A stretch of 64,000 nt of DNA from Alloyangia pacifica. Its GTDB lineage: Bacteria > Pseudomonadota > Alphaproteobacteria > Rhodobacterales > Rhodobacteraceae. The DNA is taken from NCBI RefSeq assembly GCF_003111685.1, contig NZ_CP022189.1, positions 2,558,001 to 2,622,000 on the forward strand, given 5' to 3'. A program made the position numbers and the translations under genes. Numbering within the stretch: position 1 is the first letter of the stretch; every line of letters starts with the position of its first letter. The notes beneath the pieces are model-generated. The model searched no databases. It saw only the letters and a list, made by a program, of their open reading frames with translations, and was not told where the DNA came from. Of the stretch, positions 18,598 to 28,899 are shown in pieces.

Positions 18598-19338
18598 TCA
18601 AATGCAGCGCCCCCCGTCCACCTCCATGCAGACCCCGGTCACCAAAGACGCCTCGTCCGAGCAGAGGTAGAGCGCGGCATTGGCAAGGTCCTCGGGGGTC
18701 GAGAACCGCCCCATCGGGATGGTCGAGAGGAACTTGGCGCGCATCTCGGGCGTGTCCTCGCCCATGAAGCTCTTCAGCAGCGGGGTGTCGCCCGCCACCG
18801 GGTTCAGTGCATTGACCCGCACGCCGAAGGGCGCGAGCTCGATCGCCATGGCCCGCGTCGCGGTGATCATCCAGCCCTTCGAGGCGTTGTACCAGTTGAG
18901 CTTCGGTCGCGGCGAGACCCCCGCCGTCGAGGCGACATTGAGGATCGCTCCCGCGCCGCGCGCCTTCATCCCAGCCACCAGCGCGCGGGCCGTCAGGTAG
19001 ACCGACTTGCAGTTGACCGCCATGACCCTGTCGAAATCCGCCTCGCCGATGTCTTCCATGAAGCCCGGCAGGTGGGTCACCCCGGCGTTGTTCACAAGAA
19101 TATCGACCCGCCCGAGCTCGGCGCCGGCGCGCAGCGTCATCTCCTCGACCGACGCCCCGTCGGCCACGTTCACTTGATGCGCGATGCCGCCGAATTCCGA
19201 AGCCACCGCCTCGGCGCCCTCCATGTTGATGTCGGCGACCATCACCCGCGCGCCCTCTGCCGCGAAGCGCCGCGCGATGCCCGCACCGAAGCCCGATCCC
19301 GCGCCGGTCACGATGGCGGTTTTTCCCGAAAGTCTCAT
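18598..19338 (-). CDS. Short-chain dehydrogenase/reductase (FabG/GDH-like)
   Basis: The protein has 246 residues from the ATG at 19336-19338, chosen because GGAGGAG lies just upstream and MRLSGKTAIVTGAGSGFG is the usual family start. The cofactor motif TGAGSGFG, NNAG (NNAGVTH), the catalytic serine in LNVASTAG, the YNASK pair and the C-terminal YLCSDEASLVTG all fit a classical SDR. An acidic residue after strand 2 (VADINMEG) suggests NAD rather than NADP. It is the last gene of an operon with an aldehyde dehydrogenase and a peptide-type ABC transporter, so it probably oxidises an imported alcohol; the substrate is unknown. Confidence 0.9.
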   Translation of the reverse strand: MRLSGKTAIVTGAGSGFGAGIARRFAAEGARVMVADINMEGAEAVASEFGGIAHQVNVADGASVEEMTLRAGAELGRVDILVNNAGVTHLPGFMEDIGEADFDRVMAVNCKSVYLTARALVAGMKARGAGAILNVASTAGVSPRPKLNWYNASKGWMITATRAMAIELAPFGVRVNALNPVAGDTPLLKSFMGEDTPEMRAKFLSTIPMGRFSTPEDLANAALYLCSDEASLVTGVCMEVDGGRCI

Positions 19339-19373
19339 GCCTGTCTCCTCCCTCATCACTTCACGTGCCACGC

Positions 19374-20825
19374 TCAGCCGTGATGCGCCGCGACTGTCTT
19401 CAGAACCGAGAAGCCGTAGAGCGCCTCAAAGCCCTTCTCCCGCCCGTGGCCGGATTTGCCGACCCCGCCGAAAGGCAGCTCGACCCCGCCCCCCGCGCCG
19501 TAGTTGTTGAGAAACACCTGCCCGGCCTTCAGCTTCCTCGCGAGGCGCATCTGCCGCGCGCCGTCGCGGGTCCAGACGCTGGCGACCAGCCCGTAGGCGG
19601 TGCCATTGGCGATGCGCAGCGCTTCCTCTTCGTCCTCGAAGGGGATGACCACCTGCACCGGGCCAAAGATCTCGTCCTGCGCCAGCGCGTGCTCCGCCGG
19701 GACCGGGCCATAAAGACAGGGGGCGACGTAATGCCCGCCCTCGGGCAACCCCTCGGCCAGCCGCGCCCGCGCCAGAACCGGCAGGTCTGCGCCCTGCTCC
19801 AGAAACCCCTCGACGCGGCGCTTCTGGGCGGCATTGATCAGCGGGCCGATGTCGCGATCCTCCATGGCGGGGCCGACGATTTTGGCCTCGTAGGCCGCCG
19901 CCATGCGGGCCATCACCTCATCGAGGATCTCCCGCTGCACGAGGATGCGCGAGGAGGCCGAGCAGGTCTGCCCGGCGTTCTGCAGCCCGGCATTCACCAG
20001 GAAAGGCAGCGCCGCGTCGAGATCGGCATCGGCAAACACCAGCTGCGGCGACTTGCCCCCCAGCTCCAGCGTCACCGGGATCACGTTGTCCGCAGCCGCG
20101 CGCTGCACCGCGGCACCGGTGGCGACCGAGCCGGTGAAACTCATGTGCTGCACGCCCGGGTGGGATGACAGCGCCGCGCCCGCCTCGGACCCAAGCCCCG
20201 GCACCACGTTGAGCGCCCCCGCCGGCAGCCCCGCCTGCTGCGCCAGATCGGCGAAATGCAGGGCGGTCAGGCAGGCGTCCTCGGCCGGTTTCAGCACGCA
20301 GGCATTGCCCATGGCCAGCGCCGCGCCGACCGAGCGGCCGATGATCTGCATCGGGTAGTTCCAAGGCACGATATGGCCGGTCACCCCATGCGGCTCGCGC
20401 AGCGTGTAGACGGTGTAGCCACCGAGGTAGGGGATGGTCTCGCCGTGGATCTTGTCCGCCGCACCGCCATAAAACTCGCAGTAGCGCGCCAGCGCCACCG
20501 CGTCGGCGCGCGCCTGGCCCAGCGGCTTGCCCACGTCCTGTGCCTCGATCCGGGCGAGCAGGTCGACATTCTCGAGCACGAGCACCCCGATGCGGGTGAG
20601 GATGCGCCCGCGCTCCAGCGCCGTCATCGCCCCCCATTCACCGTCCAGTGCGGCCTGCGCCGCCGTCACGGCCGCGTCGATCTCGGCCTTGCCACCCCGG
20701 GCGATGCGCCCGATCTCCGCGCCCGTGGACGGATCGCTCAGCGGCAGCGTGTCCGCGGTTTCGCGCCATGTGCCGCCAATGAGCACGCGGGCGCTGTCAA
20801 AGGGGCTCCCCTCCGGCATCGTCAT
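19374..20825 (-). CDS. NAD(P)-dependent aldehyde dehydrogenase
   Basis: The protein has 483 residues. The nucleophile is C288 in NAGQTCSAS and the general base is E254 in VTLELGGKSP. PWNYPMQ (about 154-160) and FTGSVATG (about 230-237) form the cofactor site, and PFGGVGKSGHGREKG lies near the C-terminus. Overall it resembles betaine-aldehyde and gamma-aminobutyraldehyde-type ALDHs, but specificity is not readable. The start overlaps the 3' end of the ABC ATPase gene by 29 bases, and the SDR follows after 35 bases, so all are one transcript. Confidence 0.93.
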   Translation of the reverse strand: MTMPEGSPFDSARVLIGGTWRETADTLPLSDPSTGAEIGRIARGGKAEIDAAVTAAQAALDGEWGAMTALERGRILTRIGVLVLENVDLLARIEAQDVGKPLGQARADAVALARYCEFYGGAADKIHGETIPYLGGYTVYTLREPHGVTGHIVPWNYPMQIIGRSVGAALAMGNACVLKPAEDACLTALHFADLAQQAGLPAGALNVVPGLGSEAGAALSSHPGVQHMSFTGSVATGAAVQRAAADNVIPVTLELGGKSPQLVFADADLDAALPFLVNAGLQNAGQTCSASSRILVQREILDEVMARMAAAYEAKIVGPAMEDRDIGPLINAAQKRRVEGFLEQGADLPVLARARLAEGLPEGGHYVAPCLYGPVPAEHALAQDEIFGPVQVVIPFEDEEEALRIANGTAYGLVASVWTRDGARQMRLARKLKAGQVFLNNYGAGGGVELPFGGVGKSGHGREKGFEALYGFSVLKTVAAHHG

Positions 20826-22488
20826 CTCCTCCCGTCTCCGGCGCCGGTAGTCTCGGCGCCGCCTCCATCAGAGATTTGGTATACCAGTGCCGGGGATTGT
20901 CAAACACCTCGGCCGTCGCGCCACGCTCGACGATCTCGCCCTCGCGCATGACCAGAACCCGGTCAGTGACCCCGCGCACCACCGACAGATCGTGGCTGAC
21001 GAAAAGATAGCCGAGGCCCCTTGTGCGCGACAGCTCGGCCACAAGGTCGAGGATCTGCGCGCGCACCCGCACATCAAGCGCCGAGACCGCCTCGTCGAAG
21101 ATCACAAGTTCGGGCTCGATGATCAGCGCGCGGGCGATGGCAATGCGCTGGCGCTGGCCGCCCGAGAAGGCATGGATCGGGGCCTCGGCGTGCTCGGGCT
21201 TCAGCCCTACGGCAGCCAGCGTCCCGGCGATCGCGGCCTGCCGCGCCGCGCCCTTCGGCGGATCGGGCAGAAGATGGAAGGGTTCGGCGATGATCCGGCC
21301 GACGCTGTGGCGCGGGTTGAACGAGCCGTAGGGGTCCTGGAACACCACCTGCACCCGGCGCCGGAGCTCAGGGTCCGGCTTGCCATGCGAAAGGATTGGC
21401 TTGCCACCGAGGGTGATCGTCCCCGCCTGCAGCGGCTCGAGCCCGAGGATCGCGCGGGCGAGCGTCGACTTGCCGCAGCCCGACTCGCCCACCAGCCCGA
21501 CCCGCTCGCCCCGGCGGATGTCGAAGCTGACGCCCTTCACCGCGCGGAACTGGCCGCGCGGGGCAAGGAGGCTCTTGCGCGGCAGGGGATAGTCACGAAC
21601 CGCCTCCCGCACGCTGAGCAGGGGCTCGCCGGGGGTGATCGGGGCCAGCGCCGCCTGGTGGCGCGAGGCCTCGAAGAGCTGGCGGGTGTAGAGGTGGCGC
21701 TGTTCCGAGAGGACCTGCGCCGTCGGCCCCTGCTCGACGATCCGGCCCGCGTTCATCACCGCGATGCGATCGGCCATGCCCGCCACCACGGCAAGGTCAT
21801 GGGTGATCATCAGCATCCCCATCCCCTCTTCGCGCACCAGCCCGGTGAGCAGCTCGAGGATCTGCGCCTGGGTGGTCACGTCGAGCGCGGTGGTGGGCTC
21901 GTCGGCGATCAGCAGCTTCGGCCGCAACGCGATGGCCATGGCGATGCCGACCCGCTGGCGCTGCCCGCCCGAGAGCTCGTGCGGGTAGCGGCTGGGCGGA
22001 ATGCGCGCGGGGTCGAGCCCGACGCGGGCCATGACCTCGGCGGCGCGGGCGCGGGCGGCGGCCCGGGGCATCGCCTTGTGGATCAGGATGGTTTCCATCA
22101 CCTGGTCCCCGATCCGCTGGACCGGGTTGAGCGCGGTCATCGGCTCCTGGAAGACCATCCCCACCTCGCGGCCCCTCAGGGCGCAGAGGTCCCGCTCGGG
22201 CAGGGTCAGCAGGTCACGGCCCGAGAGCAGCAGCCTGCCGGAGGTCTCGGCCCGGTCCGGCAGCAATCCGATGGCAGCAAGCGCGGTCATCGACTTGCCC
22301 GAGCCCGACTCGCCGGTGAGCGCGAGGATCTCGCCCTGCGGAAGAGACAGGGACACATCCTGCAGGATCGCGGTGCCGCCGATGGAGAGGCTGAGCCCCT
22401 CGAGCCGCAGCAGCGCCTCTGGCGCCCGCCGGACCGGGGGCTCCGCCCCCGGGGCCACGGGATATTTTTGTCCAGACGAAGACATCAT
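20797..22488 (-). CDS. Peptide/nickel-type ABC transporter, fused double ATP-binding protein (DppD-DppF)
   Basis: The protein has 563 residues and carries two nucleotide-binding domains. Domain 1 has Walker [11 protein letters not shown] (about 58-67) and signature [14 protein letters not shown]. Domain 2 has Walker [15 protein letters not shown] (about 333) and signature [15 protein letters not shown]. The linker contains the oligopeptide-binding C-terminal extension with a [12 protein letters not shown] start of the second half. The first ATG overlaps the permease stop (ATGA). It energises import of a peptide-like solute by the two permeases upstream. No substrate-binding protein gene is present in the operon. 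Confidence 0.93.
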   Translation of the reverse strand: MMSSSGQKYPVAPGAEPPVRRAPEALLRLEGLSLSIGGTAILQDVSLSLPQGEILALTGESGSGKSMTALAAIGLLPDRAETSGRLLLSGRDLLTLPERDLCALRGREVGMVFQEPMTALNPVQRIGDQVMETILIHKAMPRAAARARAAEVMARVGLDPARIPPSRYPHELSGGQRQRVGIAMAIALRPKLLIADEPTTALDVTTQAQILELLTGLVREEGMGMLMITHDLAVVAGMADRIAVMNAGRIVEQGPTAQVLSEQRHLYTRQLFEASRHQAALAPITPGEPLLSVREAVRDYPLPRKSLLAPRGQFRAVKGVSFDIRRGERVGLVGESGCGKSTLARAILGLEPLQAGTITLGGKPILSHGKPDPELRRRVQVVFQDPYGSFNPRHSVGRIIAEPFHLLPDPPKGAARQAAIAGTLAAVGLKPEHAEAPIHAFSGGQRQRIAIARALIIEPELVIFDEAVSALDVRVRAQILDLVAELSRTRGLGYLFVSHDLSVVRGVTDRVLVMREGEIVERGATAEVFDNPRHWYTKSLMEAAPRLPAPETGGDDDAGGEPL

Positions 22489-23300
22489 GCGCGGGAGGGC
22501 CTCAGGCGGGGATCGAGGGCGTCGCGCAGCCCGTCACCGAGCAGGTTGAGGCCGAGCACCGTCAGCAGGATCGCGAGGCCGGGCACGATGGCCACATGCG
22601 GCGCGAGCGCCACCATGGTCTGCGCGTCGGCCAGCATCCGGCCCCAGCTCGGCACCGGCGGCTGCGCGCCGAGGCCGACGTAGGAGAGACCCGCCTCCGC
22701 GAGGATGCCAAGCGAGAACTGGATGGTGCCCTGCACGATCAGGAGGTTGGCGAGGTTGGGCAGGATGTGCTCGACGCTGATCCGCGGCGCGCCCTTGCCG
22801 GCGACGCGGGCGGCAAGGATGAACTCGCGCCGCCAGAAGCTGAGCGCCGCGCCGCGGGTGAGCCGGGCGAAGACCGGGATATTGAAGATACCGATAGCAA
22901 GGATGGCGTTGAGTGCTCCGGGGCCGAAGATAGCGGTGATCAGGATGGCGATGACCAAAGAGGGGAAGGCGAAGATGAGATCGTTTGCGCGCATCACCAG
23001 CTCGTCGAGCCAGCCGCCCTGCCTTGCGGCGGCGGCGAGCCCCAGCGGCACGCCGAGCCCCATGCCGAGCCCCACCGCCACCAGCGCCACCGCCAGCGAG
23101 GTGCGCGCGCCGGTCATCACCATGCTCAGCATGTCTCGGCCGAGGTGGTCGGTGCCCAGCAGATGCGCCGTCGAGGGCGGCTGCAGCCGGGCAGCGATGT
23201 TCACCGACTCGACATCTCCCGGGGTCCAGGCAAAGGAGAGCAGCGCCGCGAGGGTGAAGACCAACGTCAGCAGCGCGCCGAGGATCAGGGTGGGTCTCAT
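22485..23300 (-). CDS. Peptide/nickel-type ABC transporter permease (DppC-like)
   Basis: The protein has 271 residues. An N-terminal transmembrane helix is followed by the periplasmic loop with STAHLLGTDHLGRDMLSMV, the family hallmark of DppC/OppC. Four more transmembrane helices follow, with the EAA cytoplasmic loop around EFILAARVAGKGAPRISVEH. ATGA overlaps join it to both neighbours. It forms the heterodimeric channel with the DppB-like protein. Confidence 0.93.
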   Translation of the reverse strand: MRPTLILGALLTLVFTLAALLSFAWTPGDVESVNIAARLQPPSTAHLLGTDHLGRDMLSMVMTGARTSLAVALVAVGLGMGLGVPLGLAAAARQGGWLDELVMRANDLIFAFPSLVIAILITAIFGPGALNAILAIGIFNIPVFARLTRGAALSFWRREFILAARVAGKGAPRISVEHILPNLANLLIVQGTIQFSLGILAEAGLSYVGLGAQPPVPSWGRMLADAQTMVALAPHVAIVPGLAILLTVLGLNLLGDGLRDALDPRLRPSRA

Positions 23301-24241
23301 CTCGTGCGCCTCAGTCTCGGATCGGCGATGGCATAGGCCATGTCCGTCAGGAAGTTCACCGCGATCACCGCGAAGACCAGCAGCATGACGACGCTCTCGA
23401 CCACGATGAGGTCGCGCTGGGTGATCGACTGGAAGATCAGCCGGCCTAGGCCGGGCAGAAAGAACACCTGTTCGATGATGATCGCCCCCGCCAGCAGGAA
23501 GGAGAACTGCAGCCCGAGGATGGTCAGCACCGGGATGAGCGCGTTGCGCAGCCCATGCCGCCAGAGCGCCTGCCTGCGGGACAGGCCCTTGGCGCGCGCG
23601 GTGCGGATGAAATCCTCCGTCAGGATGTCGATGAGCGAGGAGCGCATGACCCGGGCCAGGATCGCCGCCTGCGGAAGCGCCAGAGCCACCGCCGGCAAGG
23701 TCAGCGATTTCAGTGCCAGAAGCGGGGACTCCCAGCCGGGAAAACCGCCGGCGCTGAACCAGCGCAGCTTCAGCGCGAAGAGCAGCACCAGCAGCATCGC
23801 GAACCAGAAGTTGGGGATGGCGATGCCGAGCTGCGTCGCCCCGATCACCGCCGCGTCTCCCGCCCTGCCGCGGCGCGCCGCGGCGAAGATGCCCGCGGGC
23901 AGCGCAATCAGCGTAGAGAGCCCCAGCGCGTAGAGCGCCAGCGGCAGCGAGACGGTGATGCGCTCGGCGACCATCTCGGCCACCGGCGTGCGGTAGGTGT
24001 AGGAGGTGCCGAAGTCACCGCTCAGCATGCCGCCGAGCCAGGCAAGGTAACGCTGCCATTTCGGCAGGTCGAGGCCAAGCTCGGCCCGCAGCGCCGCCAC
24101 CGTGTCGGGCTGGGCGTTCATGCCAAGCATGTAGCTGGCCGGATCGCCGGGGGCGACCTCGACCACCAGGAAGATGACCAGCGACGCAACCAGCAGTGAA
24201 ACCGCCAGCGAGGTCAGACGTTTGAGCGCGTAGCCTAGCAT
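23297..24241 (-). CDS. Peptide/nickel-type ABC transporter permease (DppB-like)
   Basis: The protein has 314 residues. The N-terminal helix is LAVSLLVASLVIFLVVEVAP and the typical following stretch is GDPASYMLGMNAQPDTVAAL. Five further transmembrane helices and the EAA loop with DFIRTARAKGLSRRQALWRH are present, and it ends IADPRLRRTR. All this matches DppB/OppB. It lies 40 bases after the Nudix gene and overlaps the DppC-like gene by four bases. Confidence 0.93.
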   Translation of the reverse strand: MLGYALKRLTSLAVSLLVASLVIFLVVEVAPGDPASYMLGMNAQPDTVAALRAELGLDLPKWQRYLAWLGGMLSGDFGTSYTYRTPVAEMVAERITVSLPLALYALGLSTLIALPAGIFAAARRGRAGDAAVIGATQLGIAIPNFWFAMLLVLLFALKLRWFSAGGFPGWESPLLALKSLTLPAVALALPQAAILARVMRSSLIDILTEDFIRTARAKGLSRRQALWRHGLRNALIPVLTILGLQFSFLLAGAIIIEQVFFLPGLGRLIFQSITQRDLIVVESVVMLLVFAVIAVNFLTDMAYAIADPRLRRTR

Positions 24242-24281
24242 GGCGTCACGTTAGGCGCAGGCCGCGGCGCGGTCCAGACGC

Positions 24282-24725
24282 TCAATGCTGGATCAGCTCC
24301 AGCGGATCGTAGCCGAAGCCCCTGCCCCACGCCACATGCGCAAGGCTGCTCGGCTTGAAGCGCAGCCCGTCCATCTCGGCGCGGGTGACGAAGCGGCGCT
24401 CGGTCACCACGCCCTCGGGGTCCTGCCAGCCCGGGTCGAGCGTGCCGCTGGCGATCCGGCAACGAAAGAAGATCTCGACTTGGTGGAAGCCGCTTGCGGG
24501 GTCGTGGAACTCGTTCACCAGGCAGGGCGGGCCGACGGTGATCTCGAGCCCGGTCTCCTCGCGCAGCTCGCGGGCGAGGTTCTCGGGCAGCGAGGTACCG
24601 ATCTCGGCGCCGCCGCCGGGGGCGCACCAGAGGTCGCTCTTGCCACCGGGCCAGGCATTGACCAGCAGCAGCCGGTCCTCGTGGAGCAGAACGGCGCGGG
24701 CGGCAAGGCGGGGAGATTTCGACAT
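24282..24725 (-). CDS. Nudix hydrolase
   Basis: The protein has 147 residues. The Nudix box is GGGAEIGTSLPENLARELRE followed by ETGLEI (about residues 37-62). The metal-binding REL-REE core is intact, but the first glutamate of the consensus (usually GE) is replaced by threonine in EIGTS. A Trp-rich N-terminal LVNAWPGGKSDLWCAPGGG is typical of ADP-ribose or nucleotide-sugar type enzymes. Substrate is unknown. It is 40 bases upstream of the peptide-ABC permease gene on the same strand, so it probably heads that operon, and it is divergent from phnM. Confidence 0.87.
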   Translation of the reverse strand: MSKSPRLAARAVLLHEDRLLLVNAWPGGKSDLWCAPGGGAEIGTSLPENLARELREETGLEITVGPPCLVNEFHDPASGFHQVEIFFRCRIASGTLDPGWQDPEGVVTERRFVTRAEMDGLRFKPSSLAHVAWGRGFGYDPLELIQH

Positions 24726-24836
24726 AAGTGACCCTTCGGGCGTGTGCTTTTGCCCCTTTCATAGGGCCGGGCGGGCGCGTATCTCAAGCGCCGACCCAGC
24801 CCTGCCCCTTCAGGGCCCGACGAAAGGCCCCAACCC

Positions 24837-25976
24837 GTGCTCGACCTGATCCTTCAGAATGCCCCCGTCCTGCGCCCCGAGGGCTGGAGCGACGCGCCGT
24901 TGTCCCTCCACGATGGCCGCCTCGGCGGCGGCGCCGGCCGGGCCGTGGACCTCGCGGGCTTCGAGGTGCTGCCGGGCATTGTCGACGCCCATGGCGACGG
25001 CTTCGAGCGCCACATGGCCCCGCGCCGGGGCGCGCTGCGCGAGCGTGCGTCGGGGGTGCAGGCCTGCGCCGCCGAGCTGGCGGCCTGCGGCATCACCACC
25101 GCCGCACTGGCGCAATTCTGGTCATGGGAAGGCGGGATGCGCGGACCGGAGTTCGCCGAAGAGGTCTTTGCCGCAGTCACCGAGGTCGCGCCCACCGTGC
25201 CCGTGGACCTCCGCCTGCAACTGCGGCTCGAGACGCATTTCCTCGATGGATTTGCCGGAGCCGAGGAGGCGATTGCGCGCTGGGGCATTTCCTATGTCGT
25301 GTTCAACGACCACCTGCCGCACCAGCGGCTGGCCGAGGGGCGCAAGCCGCCGCGGCTCACCGGGCAGGCGCTGAAAAGCGGCCGCAGCCCCGAGGCGCAT
25401 CTGGCGCTGATGATGGGGCTTCACGACCGTGGCGGCGAGGTGCCCGAGGCGCTGGACCTGCTCTGCTCCCGGCTGCAGGCGCGCGGCGTGACCATGGGCA
25501 GCCACGACGACCGCACCGCCGAGGGCCGTGCCGACTGGCGGGCGCGCGGCGTGCGCGTCTCGGAGTTCCCAGAGACGGTCGAGGCGGCGCTGGCAGCGCG
25601 CGCGGCCGGCGAATTCATCGTGCTGGGGGCGCCCAACGTGGTGCGCGGGGCAAGCCATGCGGGCAACGTCTCGGCGCTGGAGCTGGTGGGGCTGGGGCTT
25701 TGCGACGCGCTGGCCTCGGACTATCACTACCCCGCCCCGGCACGTGCCGCATGGCGCTGTGTCGAGCTTGGGCTTCTGGACGAGGTCGCGGCGTGGAAAC
25801 TGGTCTCGGAAGGGCCCGCGCGGCTCTTGGGGCTCACCGACCGGGGCCGGATCGAGGACGGGCTGCGCGCCGACCTGATCATCCGCGAGCAGGACACGCG
25901 CCGCATCGTGGCGACGATTGCCGGGGGCCGCGTGGCCTACATGAGCGGGGATGTGGCCGGGCGCTTCATAGGTTGA
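24837..25976 (+). CDS. phnM: Alpha-D-ribose 1-methylphosphonate 5-triphosphate diphosphatase, PhnM
   Basis: The protein has 379 residues. PhnM removes diphosphate from ribose-1-methylphosphonate-5-triphosphate in the C-P lyase pathway. Amidohydrolase-type metal ligands are visible: GIVDAHGDGFERH (about 47-59), HFLDGFAGAEE, GSHDDRTAEG (about 222), LGAPNVVRGASHAGN and LASDYHYPAP. The start is a GTG at 24837, the only good start before the LDLILQNAPV opening. No other phn gene is in the window, so this copy is detached from a C-P lyase operon. Confidence 0.93.
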   Translation: MLDLILQNAPVLRPEGWSDAPLSLHDGRLGGGAGRAVDLAGFEVLPGIVDAHGDGFERHMAPRRGALRERASGVQACAAELAACGITTAALAQFWSWEGGMRGPEFAEEVFAAVTEVAPTVPVDLRLQLRLETHFLDGFAGAEEAIARWGISYVVFNDHLPHQRLAEGRKPPRLTGQALKSGRSPEAHLALMMGLHDRGGEVPEALDLLCSRLQARGVTMGSHDDRTAEGRADWRARGVRVSEFPETVEAALAARAAGEFIVLGAPNVVRGASHAGNVSALELVGLGLCDALASDYHYPAPARAAWRCVELGLLDEVAAWKLVSEGPARLLGLTDRGRIEDGLRADLIIREQDTRRIVATIAGGRVAYMSGDVAGRFIG

Positions 25977-25991
25977 AGCGCCGGCGACAGA

Positions 25992-27065
25992 TCAGCCGCC
26001 GCGCACGATGCGGTTGACGTGGCCCATCTTGCGGCCGGGCTTGGCCTCGGCCTTGCCGTAGAGGTGCAGCGCGGTGTCGGCCTCGCGCAGCAGCTCGGGC
26101 ACCCGGTCCATATCGTCGCCGATCAGGTTTTCCATCTGCACGTCCGAATGGCGCCCGCCATCGCCCAGCGGCAGGCCGGCTACGGCGCGGATGTGCTGCT
26201 CGAACTGGTCCACGCTGCAGCCGTTCTGCGTCCAGTGGCCGGAGTTGTGCACCCTCGGCGCGATCTCGTTGACCACCAGCCCGTCGGCGCAAACGAAGAG
26301 CTCGACCCCCATCACGCCCACGTAGTCGAGCGCGTTGAGGATACGGCCCGCCAGCAGGATCGCGTCCTGCTGGTGCGCCGGGGTCAGCCGCGCAGGAACG
26401 GTTGTGGTGCGCAGGATGCCGTCGCGGTGGACGTTCTCGCCGGGATCGAAACAGGCGACCTCGCCGCTCGTGCCACGCGCCGCGATCACCGAGACCTCGT
26501 GGCTGAACTCGACGAACCCCTCGAGGATCGCCGGGGCGCCGTTCATCGCGTCGAACGCATCGGCGGCGTCATCCTTCGACAGGATGCGGGCCTGCCCCTT
26601 GCCGTCGTAGCCGAAGCGGCGGGTCTTGAGGATGGCCGGCGCGCCGATCAGCTCGAGAGCGTTGTTCAGGTCGAGCTCGGTGTCGACGGCGGCAAAGGGC
26701 GCGGTGCGCAGGCCGAGACCCGAGAGGAACTCCTTCTCGGTCATCCGGTCCTGGCTCACCCGCAGCGCCTCGCGCCCCGGGCGGATCGGGCGCAGCGCCT
26801 GCAGCGTGTCGAGCGCCTCGGTGGGGATGTTCTCGAACTCGTAGGTCACCACGTCCACCGCTTCGGCGAACCGGGTCAGCGCCGCCTTGTCCTCGTAGGA
26901 GGCGGTGGTCACCGCGTGGGCGACATGGCCGGCGGGCGGCTCGGCGCCCGGCTCGAAGACATGCGTGCGGTAGCCGAGGCGGCTCGCGGCCACCGAGAGC
27001 ATCCGTCCCAGCTGTCCGCCGCCGAGAATGCCGATGGTTGCACCTTGGGGAAGAGCGTCAGACAT
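25992..27065 (-). CDS. purK: 5-(Carboxyamino)imidazole ribonucleotide synthase
   Basis: PurK has 357 residues, uses ATP and bicarbonate to carboxylate aminoimidazole ribonucleotide in purine synthesis, and has an ATP-grasp fold. The start GATIGILGGGQLGRML, the ATP-grasp block LKTRRFGYDGKGQARI and the metal/phosphate region GVMGVELFVCADGLVVNEIAPR, HNSGHWTQ (about 260) are intact. It lies 144 bases downstream of purE on the same strand. The 16-base gap to phnM is convergent. Confidence 0.96.
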   Translation of the reverse strand: MSDALPQGATIGILGGGQLGRMLSVAASRLGYRTHVFEPGAEPPAGHVAHAVTTASYEDKAALTRFAEAVDVVTYEFENIPTEALDTLQALRPIRPGREALRVSQDRMTEKEFLSGLGLRTAPFAAVDTELDLNNALELIGAPAILKTRRFGYDGKGQARILSKDDAADAFDAMNGAPAILEGFVEFSHEVSVIAARGTSGEVACFDPGENVHRDGILRTTTVPARLTPAHQQDAILLAGRILNALDYVGVMGVELFVCADGLVVNEIAPRVHNSGHWTQNGCSVDQFEQHIRAVAGLPLGDGGRHSDVQMENLIGDDMDRVPELLREADTALHLYGKAEAKPGRKMGHVNRIVRGG

Positions 27066-27209
27066 GGGGGCCTCCGTTGCTGGGGTCGGGTTTCGCCGCT
27101 TTTCCTGCGGATTGGCGCGGCTTGCAACACCCCTTTGTGTGACGCGGTGACGGACTGCGCCACAGAGGGCGCACCCGGCCCATCTGCGCGGGCCGGGATC
27201 AGACCGGGG

Positions 27210-27701
27210 TCAGTCCCGCACCGGCTCGTCGGGGATCGAGTCCGACAGCGCCTGGCGCCAGGCGTCCAGCCGCTCGGCGAGCGCCGGATCCTGCAGCGCA
27301 AGGATGCCCGCCGCCATCAGGCCCGCATTGGCCGCGCCCGCCGCGCCGATCGCCATGGTCGCCACCGGGAAACCGCGCGGCATCTGCAGGATGGAATAGA
27401 GGCTGTCGACGCCCGACAGCGCCCGCGTCTGCACCGGCACGCCGATCACTGGCACGCGCGTCTTGGAGGCCATCATCCCCGGCAGATGCGCCGCGCCCCC
27501 CGCTCCGGCGATGATCACCTGCAGCCCGCGCCCGGCGGCCTCCTTGCCATAGGTCCAGAGCCGGTCCGGCGTGCGGTGCGCCGAGACGATCTTGACCTCA
27601 TGGGCCACGCCCAGCTCGTCGAGCATCTGCGCCGCTTCCTGCATCGTGGGCCAGTCCGACTGGCTGCCCATGATGATGCCGACCTTCACCTGTTCCGTCA
27701 T
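27210..27701 (-). CDS. purE: N5-carboxyaminoimidazole ribonucleotide mutase
   Basis: PurE has 163 residues and moves the carboxyl group made by PurK from N5 to C4. Class I motifs are present: [10 protein letters not shown] (about 10-19), [10 protein letters not shown] (about 40) and [11 protein letters not shown] (about 66-76). It is the upstream gene of the purE-purK pair. The start at 27701 gives the typical [16 protein letters not shown]. Confidence 0.96.
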   Translation of the reverse strand: MTEQVKVGIIMGSQSDWPTMQEAAQMLDELGVAHEVKIVSAHRTPDRLWTYGKEAAGRGLQVIIAGAGGAAHLPGMMASKTRVPVIGVPVQTRALSGVDSLYSILQMPRGFPVATMAIGAAGAANAGLMAAGILALQDPALAERLDAWRQALSDSIPDEPVRD

Positions 27702-27896
27702 GTCCGGGCCTCTTTCGCCTGCGGGCTCCGCCTTTGGACCCGCCTTGTGGAGGCGGCACTATAGCCACGTCGCCCCGGGTGTCCATGGCGCAGCGGGCGT
27801 TTGCGCGCGGGCTGGGCGACGGGCGAATAGTCGCGCCATCGCGGCCGCTTCCGGGCCCTGCGGGTTTGGCCCCTCGCCCCTCCCGTGCCATGGTAG

Positions 27897-28850
<954 letters not shown>

Positions 28851-28899
28851 GGGGCGCGAGGACCCCTCGGGGCGATCTCGCGCTCCCGACAAGCCGCGC

